Source: an uncultured Lysobacter sp.
GTDB taxonomy: Bacteria > Pseudomonadota > Gammaproteobacteria > Xanthomonadales > Xanthomonadaceae
NCBI GenBank assembly: GCA_946480055.1
Contig: CAMLID010000012.1
Coordinates: 12,294-76,293 of the forward strand
Direction: 5' to 3'
Length of the DNA stretch: 64,000 bases
The notes beneath the pieces were generated by a model. It did no database searches and had not been told where the DNA came from. It worked only from the letters and a program-made list of their open reading frames with translations. Made by a program: the position numbers and the translations under genes. Of this stretch, positions 46,076-57,530 are shown piece after piece (within the stretch, counting starts at the first letter, position 1; each line of letters opens with the position of its first letter).

Positions 46076-46222
46076 CAGGCCCCAGGTCGCGCGCCCGCGC
46101 CCGCCAGCGGCCACATACATGAAAGCGCAGCTTGGGCCGCGGTGTCCGCAGACATGGTCCGAGCCCGTTTTTAGTAAGGCAGGCGCGAACCGGCGGCCGC
46201 ACCACAGGCGACAAGTCAAACG

Positions 46223-46963
46223 ATGGACGCCAGGAAGATCCCGCTCAACCCATGGGCCATCACCTGGCCTCTGTCCCTCGCGACGATCTTGCTCGTGGCC
46301 GCCAACATGGGCATGCAGGCCTACCGGCTGGTCGCGCACCAGGAGCATGTCGTCGGCCTGGCGATGATGAGCATGGACGGAGAAAACAACCTCCCGGCCT
46401 TGTTTTCGACCCTGCTGCTGTTCTGCGCTTCACTGCTCCTCGCGCTGATCGCCCTGCTGGAAAGGCGGCACGAGGGTGTCGACGTGTCGAAGTGGGCGAT
46501 TCTCGCCGCCGGCTTCATGCTGATGGCCATGGACGAGGCCCTGTCGTTCCACGAAAAGGCGATCGCGCCGTTACGCGCGCTGCTCGGCGGCCAGCACCTG
46601 GGGATCTTCTTTTTTGCCTGGGTGATCCCCGGCTTTGCGCTGGTCTCCGTCCTGGGCGCGTTCTTCCTGCGCTTTTTGTTCCGCCTGCCCCGTAGAACGG
46701 CGATTGCCTTCGTGGTTTCCGCCGCGATCTACCTTGGCGGCGCCTTGGGAATCGAACTCATCGAGGGATGGTGGCGCGAGGCGCACGGACACAGGAACCT
46801 CACCTATCACGTACTGGTCAGCCTGGAAGAAGGCATGGAGATGGCAGGCGTCATCGCTTTCATCCATGCGCTGCTGAGCTACATCGCTGAACGCTTCGGC
46901 GAAGTCCGATTCGCTTTCGCCGGTGCGCAGGACAAGTTGAATGCATCCGAGGCTGCGAAATGA
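46223..46963 (+). CDS. Polytopic membrane protein of unknown function
   Basis: A 246-residue protein with about six hydrophobic segments (first WPLSLATILLVAANMGMQAY, then LFSTLLLFCASLLLALIALL). I do not recognise the family. Conserved-looking acidic/His clusters lie at membrane boundaries: MDEALSFHEKAI (about residue 94), IELIEGWW (about 176) and LEEGMEMAG (about 202). This could be a buried metal site or a lipid-phosphate site. It has none of the exosortase Cys/Arg/His signature. It follows the J-like gene by 147 bases on the same strand and ends 34 bases from the converging phosphoglycosyltransferase gene. Confidence 0.7.
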   Translation: MDARKIPLNPWAITWPLSLATILLVAANMGMQAYRLVAHQEHVVGLAMMSMDGENNLPALFSTLLLFCASLLLALIALLERRHEGVDVSKWAILAAGFMLMAMDEALSFHEKAIAPLRALLGGQHLGIFFFAWVIPGFALVSVLGAFFLRFLFRLPRRTAIAFVVSAAIYLGGALGIELIEGWWREAHGHRNLTYHVLVSLEEGMEMAGVIAFIHALLSYIAERFGEVRFAFAGAQDKLNASEAAK

Positions 46964-46997
46964 GCCCTGAAACAGACGCCATCGCGCACCGGCGACG

Positions 46998-48392
46998 TCA
47001 GCGCGAACCGCGGCGGAACAGAACCACCTCGACTGTCTGCAGCAGGATCAACAGGTCGAATACCAATCCGTGGTTCTTCACGTAGAAGAGATCAAACGTC
47101 AGCTTCTCCTCGGCATCCCGCACGGACGCGCCGTAGGGATAGCGCAGTTGCGCCCAGCCGGTCAGGCCCGGTTTCACGCAATGGCGGACGTTGTAGTAAC
47201 GCACTTCCTGGCTGAGCATGTCGACGAACTGCGGCCGCTCGGGCCGTGGACCGACGAAGCTCATCTCTCCGAGCAGGATGTTGAACAACTGGGGAAGCTC
47301 ATCGAGGCGCGACAGGCGGATGATCCGTCCGACACGGGTAGTGCGATCGTCGTTCTGGGTAGCCCACCTCGCCACGCCATCGGATTCGGCGTCCATGCGC
47401 ATGCTGCGGAACTTGATCAGTTCGAACGTGCGTCCGTTCTCGCCGATGCGCGTCTGCCGATACAGGACAGGACCGCGCGACTCCAGCGTGATGCACGCCG
47501 CGACCAGCAGCATGAAAGGCCAGGCGACCAGCAACAGGGCGCACGCCGCGGCCAGATCGAAGAACCGCTTGTTGAGGCGACGTGGCATCGAGTGGTCGAA
47601 GCCACCTGAGAACGCGAGCCATGACGGGTCCGCCACGTTCAGCTTCACCATGCCGGCCTCGCGCTCGAAGAACGTCGACAGATCGGTCACGGTGACTCCG
47701 CGCTGCGCGCACGTCAGCATTTCCTCCATCGGCAGCGCGCCGCGTCGCTCGTCGGGCGCAACCACGATCTCGTAAACGTGCAGCCACTCCGCGATTTCGG
47801 ACAGCGCGAAATCCGTACTGAGCAGCAGCTTCTCGGGCACCAGCACGGGCTGCCCCGGCACCGGCACGAAGCCAACCACCACGAAGGATCTCCGGTCGCA
47901 TCCGCGCCGCAGGCGACTGTTGATGAGATCGGCGTTCTTGCCCGCGCCGAACACCAACACCCGACGCCTGAACACATCCGTCTTGAACACCCGCTCGACG
48001 ATCAGGCGCAGCGCCGTCACCGCGACGAGGCCGATCGCCAGCGCCATCGCCAGCACGCCGCGGCCGATGTAGGCGACGGGAACCAGGTAGTACAGCACCA
48101 GCAACGCGATGCCGCCGAATGCGAAGGACAACAACAGCCGGACGAAGAACTCCATCCGGCTGTGGCGCACGTGCACCTGGTACAGGCCGAACGCCACCAT
48201 CGACACGGTGATGAAGGCGGCGAACACGAACGCGCGCACGGGCGCCCACTGGAAGAAGCTGAACAAACCTTGCGACGTATCCAGGAAGCGCAGCCATGCC
48301 GCCACCATGACCGACAGGATCAGCAGCCAGGTCTCGCCCAGCCAAAGCAGCAGCAATGCGCGGTTCTTGCGACTGGCCAGTGCGATGCTCAC
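46998..48392 (-). CDS. Initiating sugar-phosphate transferase (EpsZ/GumD-like, exosortase-system type)
   Basis: A 464-residue polyprenyl-phosphate glycosylphosphotransferase, the enzyme that loads the first sugar-1-phosphate onto undecaprenyl phosphate. Four or five N-terminal TM segments come first (LLLLWLGETWLLILSVMVAA and following), then a CoA-binding-like domain (VLVFGAGKNADLINSRLRRG). The catalytic sugar-transferase domain is at about 265-464: KRFFDLAAACALLLVAWP re-entrant helix, RTFELIKFRSMRMDAE, RLSRLDELPQLFNIL, GEMSFVGPRPERPQFV and CVKPGLTGWAQLRYPYG. The length and the short spacer match the form found in XrtA/PEP-CTERM loci. It is transcribed alone on the minus strand at the edge of the locus. 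Confidence 0.93.
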   Translation of the reverse strand: MSIALASRKNRALLLLWLGETWLLILSVMVAAWLRFLDTSQGLFSFFQWAPVRAFVFAAFITVSMVAFGLYQVHVRHSRMEFFVRLLLSFAFGGIALLVLYYLVPVAYIGRGVLAMALAIGLVAVTALRLIVERVFKTDVFRRRVLVFGAGKNADLINSRLRRGCDRRSFVVVGFVPVPGQPVLVPEKLLLSTDFALSEIAEWLHVYEIVVAPDERRGALPMEEMLTCAQRGVTVTDLSTFFEREAGMVKLNVADPSWLAFSGGFDHSMPRRLNKRFFDLAAACALLLVAWPFMLLVAACITLESRGPVLYRQTRIGENGRTFELIKFRSMRMDAESDGVARWATQNDDRTTRVGRIIRLSRLDELPQLFNILLGEMSFVGPRPERPQFVDMLSQEVRYYNVRHCVKPGLTGWAQLRYPYGASVRDAEEKLTFDLFYVKNHGLVFDLLILLQTVEVVLFRRGSR

Positions 48393-48761
48393 GGTGCCAC
48401 CCGCCTCTCGTGCAATGCACGTGACGACGGGCGTCCCCTGTTTGATTTTCGCGCTGGACTAGGATCGAAGCGAAGGCACGCTACCGGGTGATCCTTCATG
48501 ACGCTTTACCTGCCGATGCGTAGCCCCCACTCCTGGCTACCCCGTTCCCGGGCAAAGGACGCTCGCTCTCCAAACGGGCTGGCTCAACCTGAGCAACGAC
48601 AGAATCGTGGCGCTCCGGCCGTCGAATGCGGTCGGATCGTCGATTCGACGCACCGGCCTCTGAACCATTCAGTTGCAGACCGGGCGCGGCCAGGTACTCG
48701 CGAGGGGAATATCCGGCGCACCCGCGATGGCAACGGCTCAGCGCGCGCCGGCAAAGTGGCG
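48393..48761. other. Intergenic region, no gene supported
   Basis: About 370 bases upstream of the phosphoglycosyltransferase gene and downstream of the periplasmic protein gene, both on the minus strand. It should contain the transferase promoter. Open frames exist on both strands but have no domain, signal or ribosome-binding support. I see no terminator hairpin with a U run. Confidence 0.5.
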
Positions 48762-49475
48762 TCAACGGGCCGACGATCGCCGATCCCAGGGGCGGCTTGC
48801 GGCATCGTGGCCGGGGCCGTATTCGAGCCTCAGCCAGGCACCGCTGGAACGGTCGTAGAGGGCTACGATGGTCAACGGCGTGCCGGGGCCATAGCGATCA
48901 AGGTAGGCCGTGGCCTGTGCATCGATCCGCAGGCGCTGGCCGTCGCCTTCGACGGTGGAGACCCTGTCGAGATGGAGCCGGGCCGACGGCTTGCGGTGCT
49001 CCTGGGCCAGATCCGCAGTCACCAAGGCCTCAAGTTGCTGCACCAGGACCGGGGCGTTGGGAATGTCGCGCTCTCCTGCCACGACGCGGTCGATGCTGAC
49101 GTCGGGATAGCTCAATCTGCGCAGGCGACCGTCGTACAGCAAGCCGAATCGAAAGCCGATCCAGTCCTGCCTGCCCACGATCTGCGCATCGCCAGTGCCG
49201 CTGATGGCACGTTCATTGGCGTTGATCGTCCGGACATCGACGACATCCAGTCGCAGCTCCACGGCGCGGCCGCCAAGCCTCGCCGATATCGCGTCGATCA
49301 GGGGACCGGCGATCGAATCGCGGATGGCGTCGATATTGGGAGTCGTAGCGGATCCAGCCATCGCACGCGACGATGCACCCGGCAGGACCGCCTGTTGCGA
49401 TGCCGGCTGCGCAGCCACGTTGCCGCCGGCCCAGGAGCAGGCCAGCAGCACGGTGGCATGGAGTTTCTGGCGCAT
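48762..49475 (-). CDS. Periplasmic hypothetical protein
   Basis: A 237-residue protein that I do not recognise. The start MRQKLHATVLLACSWAGGNV gives a signal peptide with cleavage near AAQPA (about residue 24). The mature part alternates charged and hydrophobic strands (GRAVELRLDVVDVRTINANE, LRIDAQATAYLDRYGPGT) and ends with an Arg-rich tail. No catalytic motif is evident. No clear Shine-Dalgarno precedes the chosen ATG, and the frame is open further upstream. The plus strand opposite is also open, but only this strand gives a secretion signal. The link to the polysaccharide locus is positional only. Confidence 0.6.
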   Translation of the reverse strand: MRQKLHATVLLACSWAGGNVAAQPASQQAVLPGASSRAMAGSATTPNIDAIRDSIAGPLIDAISARLGGRAVELRLDVVDVRTINANERAISGTGDAQIVGRQDWIGFRFGLLYDGRLRRLSYPDVSIDRVVAGERDIPNAPVLVQQLEALVTADLAQEHRKPSARLHLDRVSTVEGDGQRLRIDAQATAYLDRYGPGTPLTIVALYDRSSGAWLRLEYGPGHDAASRPWDRRSSAR

Positions 49476-49990
49476 GACGTCAAGAACAACGCGATCCAAG
49501 GATACTTTCGGACCGCAGGACCCTGGAGGAGCGGCACGAATGCCGGCGGCGCCTCGGCTGTGAGCCCTGAAAAACGGCGCGCATGGCGGATTGCTCTGCT
49601 GTGATTCATCTGCGCCGACCAGACTTTCCCAGCCTGCCGGCACCGGCGGGAGCCAAACCATACGCATACGTATGTATCAGGCAAAGCAACGGATAGAGCT
49701 ACGGGCGACCTTCCGACGCAGCTTCCGACGAAAACAATGCCCATGTGGGTCCGATCGACCGCCTCCGCCCGAACCCGACCGGTGTGTCCCGATGGCCGTC
49801 GAAAACCACATAGCGCTACCGGGCCGTATTCGGGGCAAAATTGACGACCTTGCCCGTGTCGCCGATTACGGTGATACGCGCGAACGAGAGCTGTTCCTCG
49901 ACCACGGTGGCCGCGAGCGCCACTTTCCTGGCAGCTGCCCATACTCGTCCGCTCTCAACCGAACCAGAGATTCGTAAAGCCTTGAATCAG
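49476..49990. other. Intergenic region upstream of mutS, no gene supported
   Basis: About 515 bases between the divergent periplasmic protein gene and mutS. It holds a palindromic stretch CATACGCATACGTATG near 49667-49682 and an AT-richer segment with AAATTGACG near 49837 that could be part of the mutS promoter. I see no tRNA, terminator or coding pattern. Confidence 0.5.
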
Positions 49991-52591
49991 ATGCAGAACA
50001 ATCAAAAGACCGGCTCAGGGAAGGGGCACGAAGAGCACACGCCGTTGATGCGCCAGTTCTTCGCGGCCAAGTCCGAGCACCCGGACGTGCTGCTGTTCTT
50101 CCGCATGGGCGACTTCTACGAACTGTTCTACGACGACGCCCGCAAGGCGGCGCGGCTGCTCGACATCACCCTGACCCAGCGCGGCAATTCGGCCGGCCAG
50201 CCGATTCCGATGGCGGGCGTACCGCACCATGCGGCCGAGGGCTATCTGGCGCGCCTGGTCGCACTGGGCGAGTCGGTCGCGATCTGCGAACAGATCGGCG
50301 ACCCGGCCCTGGCCAAGGGCATCGTCGAGCGCAAGGTGGTGCGCATCGTCACCCCGGGCACAGTCACCGACGAGGCCCTGTTGCACGAACGCCGCGACAC
50401 CCTGCTGCTGACCATCGCGCGCGGCAAGCACGGCTACGGCGTGGCCTGGGCCGATCTGGCCGGCGGCCGTTTCCTGGTCAACGAAGTCGCCAGCGAAGAC
50501 GCGCTCGAAGCCGAGCTCGCGCGCCTGGAACCGGCCGAGACCCTGATCGCCGACGAGGACGGCTGGGCGCCGTTCGTGTCCGAACGCAGCGGCCTGCGCC
50601 GACGCGCGCCGTGGCTGTTCGACGTCGACAGTGGCCGCCGCCAGTTGCTGCGTTTCTTCGGTCTGCACGACCTCAGCGGTTTCGGCCTCGAAGACCGTCC
50701 GCTGGCGATCGCCGCCGCCGCGGCCCTGCTGGGCTACGTCGAAGAAACCCAGAAGCAGCGCCTGCCGCACCTGACCTCGATCGCGGTCGAATCCGGCGAC
50801 GGCGCGATCGCGATGAACGCCGCGACCCGCCGCCACCTCGAACTCGACAGCCGCGTCGACGGCGACAGCCGCACCACCCTGCTCGGCGTGCTCGACAGCA
50901 CCGTCACGCCGATGGGCGGACGCCTGCTGCGGCGCTGGCTGCACCGTCCGCTGCGCGACCGCCCCACCCTGCGCCTGCGCCACCAGGCGGTCGCGACCCT
51001 GATCGACTCGCGCGCCGGCGACGGCGTGCGCGAGCGTTTCCGCGCGCTCGGCGATCTGGAACGCATCCTCTCGCGCATCGCCCTGCGCAGCGCGCGCCCG
51101 CGCGACCTGTCGACCCTGCGCGACGGCCTGTGCCTGCTGCCCGACGTGCGCAGCCTGCTGGCACCGCTGGACGCACCACTGCTGGCGGAACTGTCCGCCG
51201 AATTGGGCGAACACGCCGAGCACGCACACCTGCTGACCCAGGCGATCGTGACGCAGCCGCCGGTGCTGGCGCGCGACGGCGGCGTGTTCGCGACCGGCTT
51301 CGATGCCGAACTCGACGAACTGCGCACGCTGTCGACCAACGCCGATCAGTTCCTGGTCGATCTGGAAGCGCGCGAACGCATCGCCAGCGGCATCCCCACC
51401 CTCAAGGTCGGCTACAACCGCGTCCACGGCTATTACCTGGAAGTCAGCAAGGCCCAGGCCGAGAAAGCGCCCACGCACTACACCCGTCGCCAGACCCTGA
51501 GCAACGCCGAGCGTTACATCACCGAGGAGCTCAAGCAGTTCGAGGACAAGGTGCTGTCGGCGCGCGAACGCTCGCTCAGCCGCGAACGCCTGCTCTACGA
51601 ACAACTGCTGGACGCGCTCAACGAACGCCTGGCGCCGCTCAAGCGCTGCGCCGCGGCGCTGGCCGAGCTCGACGTGCTGTGCGGTTTCGCCGAGCGCGCG
51701 CAGGCGCAGGACTGGTCCCCGCCGGAACTGCGCGACGAGCCCGGCCTGCGCATCGAACGCGGCCGCCATCCGGTGGTCGAGGCGGTGCGCAGCGAGCCCT
51801 TCGAACCCAACGACCTGATCCTGGACGAAGCCAACGGCCGCCGCATGCTGGTCATCACCGGCCCCAACATGGGCGGTAAATCGACCTACATGCGCCAGAA
51901 CGCGCTGATCGTGCTGCTGGCCCACATCGGCAGCTTCGTGCCCGCCACGCGCGCGGTGCTCGGTCCGATCGACCGCATCCTGACCCGCATCGGCGCCGGC
52001 GACGACCTCGCGCGCGGCCAGTCGACCTTCATGGTCGAGATGAGCGAGACCAGCTACATCCTGCACCACGCCAGCGACCAGTCGCTGGTGCTGATGGACG
52101 AGATCGGCCGCGGCACCTCGACCTACGACGGCCTCGCCCTGGCCGAGGCCTGCGCGCGCCACCTGGCCCAGCACAACCGCGCCTACACCCTGTTCGCGAC
52201 CCACTATTTCGAACTCACCGCGCTCGCCGAGCCCGGCAGCGGCATCGCCAACGTGCACCTGGACGCGATCGAACACGGCGACCAACTGGTGTTCATGCAC
52301 GCGGTCAAGGACGGCCCGGCCGACCGCAGCTTCGGCCTGCAGGTCGCCGCGCTCGCGGGCCTGCCCAAGTCGGTGGTCAAGCAGGCGCGCGGACGCCTGA
52401 TCGAACTCGAACAGCAGGGCCGCGACGCACCGATGCCCTCCTTCGCCCAGGCCGCGCTCGACCAGCCGCAGCAGTTCGGCCTGTTCGCGCCGTCCTCGGC
52501 GGCGCTGGACGCGCTGGCCGCAGTGGACCCGGACGAACTGACGCCCAAACAGGCACTGGAAGCGCTGTACCGGATCAAGGCGCTGACCTGA
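49991..52591 (+). CDS. mutS: DNA mismatch repair ATPase MutS
   Basis: 866 residues, normal for MutS. The mismatch-binding Phe-x-Glu appears in the N-terminal domain as [13 protein letters not shown]. The lever and clamp domains follow ([34 protein letters not shown]). The ATPase has Walker [10 protein letters not shown] (about residue 624), the [11 protein letters not shown] signature, Walker [17 protein letters not shown] and the ATHYFELT switch. The start at [10 protein letters not shown] is the family position; the upstream frame is open but has no homologous sequence. It recognises mismatches and recruits MutL. Confidence 0.98.
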   Translation: MQNNQKTGSGKGHEEHTPLMRQFFAAKSEHPDVLLFFRMGDFYELFYDDARKAARLLDITLTQRGNSAGQPIPMAGVPHHAAEGYLARLVALGESVAICEQIGDPALAKGIVERKVVRIVTPGTVTDEALLHERRDTLLLTIARGKHGYGVAWADLAGGRFLVNEVASEDALEAELARLEPAETLIADEDGWAPFVSERSGLRRRAPWLFDVDSGRRQLLRFFGLHDLSGFGLEDRPLAIAAAAALLGYVEETQKQRLPHLTSIAVESGDGAIAMNAATRRHLELDSRVDGDSRTTLLGVLDSTVTPMGGRLLRRWLHRPLRDRPTLRLRHQAVATLIDSRAGDGVRERFRALGDLERILSRIALRSARPRDLSTLRDGLCLLPDVRSLLAPLDAPLLAELSAELGEHAEHAHLLTQAIVTQPPVLARDGGVFATGFDAELDELRTLSTNADQFLVDLEARERIASGIPTLKVGYNRVHGYYLEVSKAQAEKAPTHYTRRQTLSNAERYITEELKQFEDKVLSARERSLSRERLLYEQLLDALNERLAPLKRCAAALAELDVLCGFAERAQAQDWSPPELRDEPGLRIERGRHPVVEAVRSEPFEPNDLILDEANGRRMLVITGPNMGGKSTYMRQNALIVLLAHIGSFVPATRAVLGPIDRILTRIGAGDDLARGQSTFMVEMSETSYILHHASDQSLVLMDEIGRGTSTYDGLALAEACARHLAQHNRAYTLFATHYFELTALAEPGSGIANVHLDAIEHGDQLVFMHAVKDGPADRSFGLQVAALAGLPKSVVKQARGRLIELEQQGRDAPMPSFAQAALDQPQQFGLFAPSSAALDALAAVDPDELTPKQALEALYRIKALT

Positions 52592-52822
52592 TCCCTCGCG
52601 ACCGAGGCCGCTTAGGGCGGCCCGGTCCTACGGCAATCCCGGGACCGACGCGGACTCGGTCCGAGACTCCTACCGTCATCGCCACCTGCGCGCGCGCCGC
52701 GCTGGCGATCCAGCCGACTGCGAACACCAGACGTCGGCCCGGTCCTCCAACGATCACCGTTGCGTAACGGATCGTGCTCATAACCTGGGCACGGTTTCGA
52801 TCGGGCCGTTGCGACCCGTTCC

Positions 52823-52886
52823 ATAGTCCAGCCCTATCAGATAGGTCGAAAGGATCGATTTCACATGCTGATCGACCCGACCTATC
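52823..52886 (+). promoter_or_regulatory. Candidate OxyR-like half site and inverted repeat upstream of katG
   Basis: ATAG-N7-CTAT (52823-52837) matches one half of an OxyR operator and is followed by another ATAG (52841). An inverted repeat GATAGGTCG (52840-52848) / CGACCTATC (52878-52886) encloses further complementary bases (GGATCGA / TGATCGACC). The region lies about 260-320 bases upstream of katG. The 22-base periodicity of full OxyR sites is not kept, so the regulator is only suggested. Confidence 0.35.
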
Positions 52887-52927
52887 GTCGGTGGGCGACT
52901 TAATCCCCTGACACGGAGTGCCAGCCC

Positions 52928-53044
52928 ATGAGCCAGCAGGACGACGACAAGCCGAGCCGATTCGCGGCTCCCGACCACCGTCACGGCGCGACCGCCGCGC
53001 CGCTTCAGCACGATCGCCGGGTCGTAAAGCTGTTGCCCCACTAA
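52928..53044 (+). CDS. Possible small protein upstream of katG (38 aa)
   Basis: A short frame ATG to TAA encoding MSQQDDDKPSRFAAPDHRHG and 18 more residues, ending VVKLLPH. GGAG (52916-52919) is spaced 8 bases before the ATG. It is very hydrophilic with no TM segment, rich in Asp, His and Arg. It sits between the inverted repeat and katG, 100 bases upstream of katG, so it could be cotranscribed or be a leader peptide. No homologue comes to mind. Confidence 0.4.
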   Translation: MSQQDDDKPSRFAAPDHRHGATAAPLQHDRRVVKLLPH

Positions 53045-53132
53045 GTACCGATCCGAGCCGGCCCAGCCTTGGGCCCATTCGGATTTCCCCCGTACTCCTC
53101 ATCGCACCGGGTCGCTGGATCCAACCGTCTAA

Positions 53133-55325
<2,193 letters not shown>

Positions 55326-55396
55326 TCCTCGCCCGCTGACCACGCCGGTGCGCCCTGCGCACCGGCTTACAGTGCAATCCCGTGCGACAACCGACT

Positions 55397-55426
55397 GGCC
55401 CGGCGAGCGATCGCCGGGTCTTTTTT
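55397..55426 (+). terminator. Rho-independent terminator after katG
   Basis: Stem CCCGGCGA (55399-55406) / TCGCCGGG (55411-55418) with loop GCGA, extended by two weaker pairs, then TTTTTT at 55421-55426. A further hairpin without T run (GCCGGTGCG...CGCACCGGC, 55344-55366) lies between the stop and this terminator. Confidence 0.88.
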
Positions 55427-55447
55427 CTCGTCAGCGGCGCACGACGA

Positions 55448-56317
55448 TCAGTCGCTCGCGTCCTCCGCGCCCAACGCCAACGCCGCCGACAACACCGCCA
55501 GCGGCAGCGTCGCCTCGTCTTCCTCCTCGTCCTCCAGATGCCAGGCTGCCGACAGCGCTTGCTGGGCGACGATCCAACGCAGCAGCCGCGCCCGCGGCAG
55601 CGCACCGGCCTCGGCGACGATCTCCAGACGGCGCGCCAATCGCGCGGGCAGCTCGAACCCCAGTTGCAGCGGATCGCCGAACAGCGTCGCGTAGTCGTAG
55701 CAGCGCTCGCCGATCACGCGCTTGGGATCGATCGCCAGCCAGCCGCGCTGCGGGCCGAAGTCGAGCACGTTCTCGTGATGCAGATCGCCGTGCAACGGCA
55801 CCGGCGCCCAGGGCGCGTCCAGCAGAGGCTGGGCGATCCGCCAGGCGCGCCGATAGAGGCCGCCGTGGCTGCGCGCGGCCCGCTCCAAGGAATCGAAGTA
55901 GCGCGCCAGCGGCACCAGGCCCTGCGGCGGTGCCGGGCTGTGGCCGTGCAGGCGCTGCGCCACGTCGCACAGGATCCGGCAGGCCCGGTCGTCGCGGCCG
56001 TCGCCGGCCATCGCCAGCAGCGAATCGGAACCCGTCGCGCGTTCGAGCAGCAGCACGGCTCCTTCTTCGGCGAGTACACGCGCCGCGCCGGCGCCGCCCC
56101 ACCAGCGCATCAGCACCCCGCCCCACTGCTCTTCCGCATCGTAGGCGAGCTTGAGCATCGCCGGCTCGCCCGCATGCCGCACCGGCTGCAGCGCGCTGGA
56201 GGCCGTGTCGAACGCGGCGCCGTCGGCCTGCAAGGACCAGCGCTGCCGCCATGGCTGTAGGGCGACCTCGGGATCGGGGCGCGCGTCGGGATTCGGGGCG
56301 GCAGGTGCATCGATCAT
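55448..56317 (-). CDS. APH(6)/hydroxyurea-type small-molecule kinase
   Basis: A 289-residue protein-kinase-like phosphotransferase of the aminoglycoside 6-phosphotransferase/hydroxyurea-resistance family. Visible motifs are LLLERATGSDSLLAMAGDGR, the catalytic loop VPLHGDLHHENVLDFG (Asp acts as base, Asn binds Mg) and LAIDPKRVIGERCYDYATLF (the DFG-equivalent Asp). The ATP-site Lys is in PAMLKLAYD. The family includes streptomycin 6-kinases, but chromosomal members in soil bacteria often have unknown substrates. Resistance is therefore not claimed. The start MIDAPAAPN was chosen by family length; in-frame ATGs upstream would add about 13-35 residues. It converges on the katG terminator. Confidence 0.85.
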   Translation of the reverse strand: MIDAPAAPNPDARPDPEVALQPWRQRWSLQADGAAFDTASSALQPVRHAGEPAMLKLAYDAEEQWGGVLMRWWGGAGAARVLAEEGAVLLLERATGSDSLLAMAGDGRDDRACRILCDVAQRLHGHSPAPPQGLVPLARYFDSLERAARSHGGLYRRAWRIAQPLLDAPWAPVPLHGDLHHENVLDFGPQRGWLAIDPKRVIGERCYDYATLFGDPLQLGFELPARLARRLEIVAEAGALPRARLLRWIVAQQALSAAWHLEDEEEDEATLPLAVLSAALALGAEDASD

Positions 56318-56654
56318 CGCGTTCGTATTCCTGGTTGCTGTGAAGGCCGCGCGCATCGCGCTTTCGCAGCTTCCGGCTGCGCTGGCGACGATCGTGAACC
56401 CGGTACGCGTCTCCGCCATGGCGAGGGTTCCGGCTCGATCCTGAACTGTATTGGGTCGGCGCGGCCATGCCTGATCGGGCGGACGAACGGCCCGGTCGCA
56501 TGCGCAAGCGCGAAGGCGGCGCAGCACGTGCAGCTTTCGTATGCCGCGCGCGCCGATCGCATGTGCCGGCACCGGACGAGCGGCGCCGCGGCGTCACCAC
56601 GGTCGAGCGAAACGGCGCTAGGATCGGTTTCCACTGCCAAAAGGACACTCCCCC
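56318..56654. other. Divergent intergenic region, no gene supported
   Basis: About 337 bases between the kinase gene (minus) and the DUF937 gene (plus). Both promoters should lie here. In-frame extension of the kinase is possible up to about 56420. I found no operator-like palindrome or RNA gene. Confidence 0.45.
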
Positions 56655-57281
56655 ATGAGCTCATTGACCGACGACCTCCTCCGCCAACTCCAGGGTCAGC
56701 CGCTGGAACAGATGAGCAGCCAGCTTGGCCTGTCGCAGTCGCAGACCGCCGGTGCGGTGTCGGCGGCGCTGCCGCTGCTGCTGGGCGCGCTCGGCCGCAA
56801 TACCAGCCAGCCGCAGGGCGCCGAGGCGCTGTTCGGCGCACTGCAGCGCGATCATGCCGGTGCCGCCGGCGGTCTCGATATCGGCAGCGTGCTGGGTGCT
56901 GTCCTCGGCGGCGGCGGCAGCCGTCAGACCGACGGTGCCGGCATCCTGGGTCACATCTTCGGCGGCCGTCAGGAAACCGCGGCCCAGGGCCTGGGTCAGG
57001 CCACCGGCCTCGGCGGCGGCCAGGCCAACACCCTGCTCAAGATCCTCGCCCCGATCGTGCTGTCGTATCTGGCCCAGCGCATGTTCTCCGGCGGCGGTCA
57101 GGCCGCGGCCTCGCCGCAGGCGCTGGGCGACGTGCTCGGCCAGGAACAGCAGCGCATCCAGCAGGACAGCAGCGCCGGCGGACTGCTGGGCTCGGTGCTG
57201 GACCAGGACGGCGACGGCCAGCTCGGTCTGGGCGATCTGCTCAAGATCGGCGGCGGCCTGCTGGGCGGCGGTAATCGTTAA
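56655..57281 (+). CDS. DUF937 (YidB-like) protein with an EF-hand-like loop
   Basis: A 208-residue Gly/Gln-rich protein of the DUF937 family. The family core is at the N-terminus (MSSLTDDLLRQLQGQPLEQM, SQLGLSQSQTAGAVSAALPL, then LLGALGRNT). After low-complexity Gly stretches there is a hydrophobic helix (LLKILAPIVLSYLAQRMF). Near residue 185 a calcium-loop pattern DQDGDGQLGLGDLL matches D-x-D-x-D-G-x-L-x-x-x-D, as in EF-hand/dockerin loops. The function of DUF937 is not established; an N-terminal signal is absent. AAGGA precedes the ATG, and a UUCG-capped terminator follows. Confidence 0.85.
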   Translation: MSSLTDDLLRQLQGQPLEQMSSQLGLSQSQTAGAVSAALPLLLGALGRNTSQPQGAEALFGALQRDHAGAAGGLDIGSVLGAVLGGGGSRQTDGAGILGHIFGGRQETAAQGLGQATGLGGGQANTLLKILAPIVLSYLAQRMFSGGGQAAASPQALGDVLGQEQQRIQQDSSAGGLLGSVLDQDGDGQLGLGDLLKIGGGLLGGGNR

Positions 57282-57305
57282 GCGCCGCAATCGCATGCGT
57301 TACCC

Positions 57306-57341
57306 ACTGTGGCTGCGCTTCGGCGCGGCCACAGTCGTTTT
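57306..57341 (+). terminator. UUCG-capped terminator after the DUF937 gene
   Basis: Stem ACTGTGGC (57306-57313) with GCCACAGT (57328-57335), continued by GCGC/GCGC around a TTCG tetraloop (57319-57322), then CGTTTT. It lies 25 bases past the stop and just before the REP cluster. Confidence 0.75.
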
Positions 57342-57472
57342 GGGGTCGGTCTGAATCGGGTCGCGGCTCACGCCGCTCCTACCCCAAAGCAGGAAGTCGT
57401 TTTCTGCAGGAGCGACGTGCGCAGCAACAGGGCTGTCGCTTCGGGGTAGGAGCGCCGTGAGCCGCGACCGCG
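57338..57472. repeat. Cluster of REP elements
   Basis: Three or four REP copies. A degenerate left arm (TTTTGGGGTCGGTC) pairs with a good right arm, GGTCGCGGCTCACGCCGCTC then CTACCCCAAAG (57359-57389). A partial copy CAGGAGCGACGTGCGC lies at 57407-57422. A good single copy is at 57442-57470 (GGGGTAGGAGCGCCGTGAGC then CGCGACC). They lie between convergent genes (DUF937 and hslR), a typical REP position. Confidence 0.8.
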
Positions 57473-57530
57473 CTATTTCAACTACCGCGCATTTCACCCA
57501 TCCGCAGTCGCCACAGGGCCACCGCAATCG

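Noticed and set aside
46223..46963. Possible exosortase hidden as the six-TM protein
   Set aside because: It has no Cys in an extracytoplasmic loop context, too few TM segments, and no Arg/His signature.
48498..49604. 368-residue plus-strand frame opposite the periplasmic hypothetical protein
   Set aside because: No signal, domain or start context. The minus-strand frame has a clear signal peptide, although neither has a known family.
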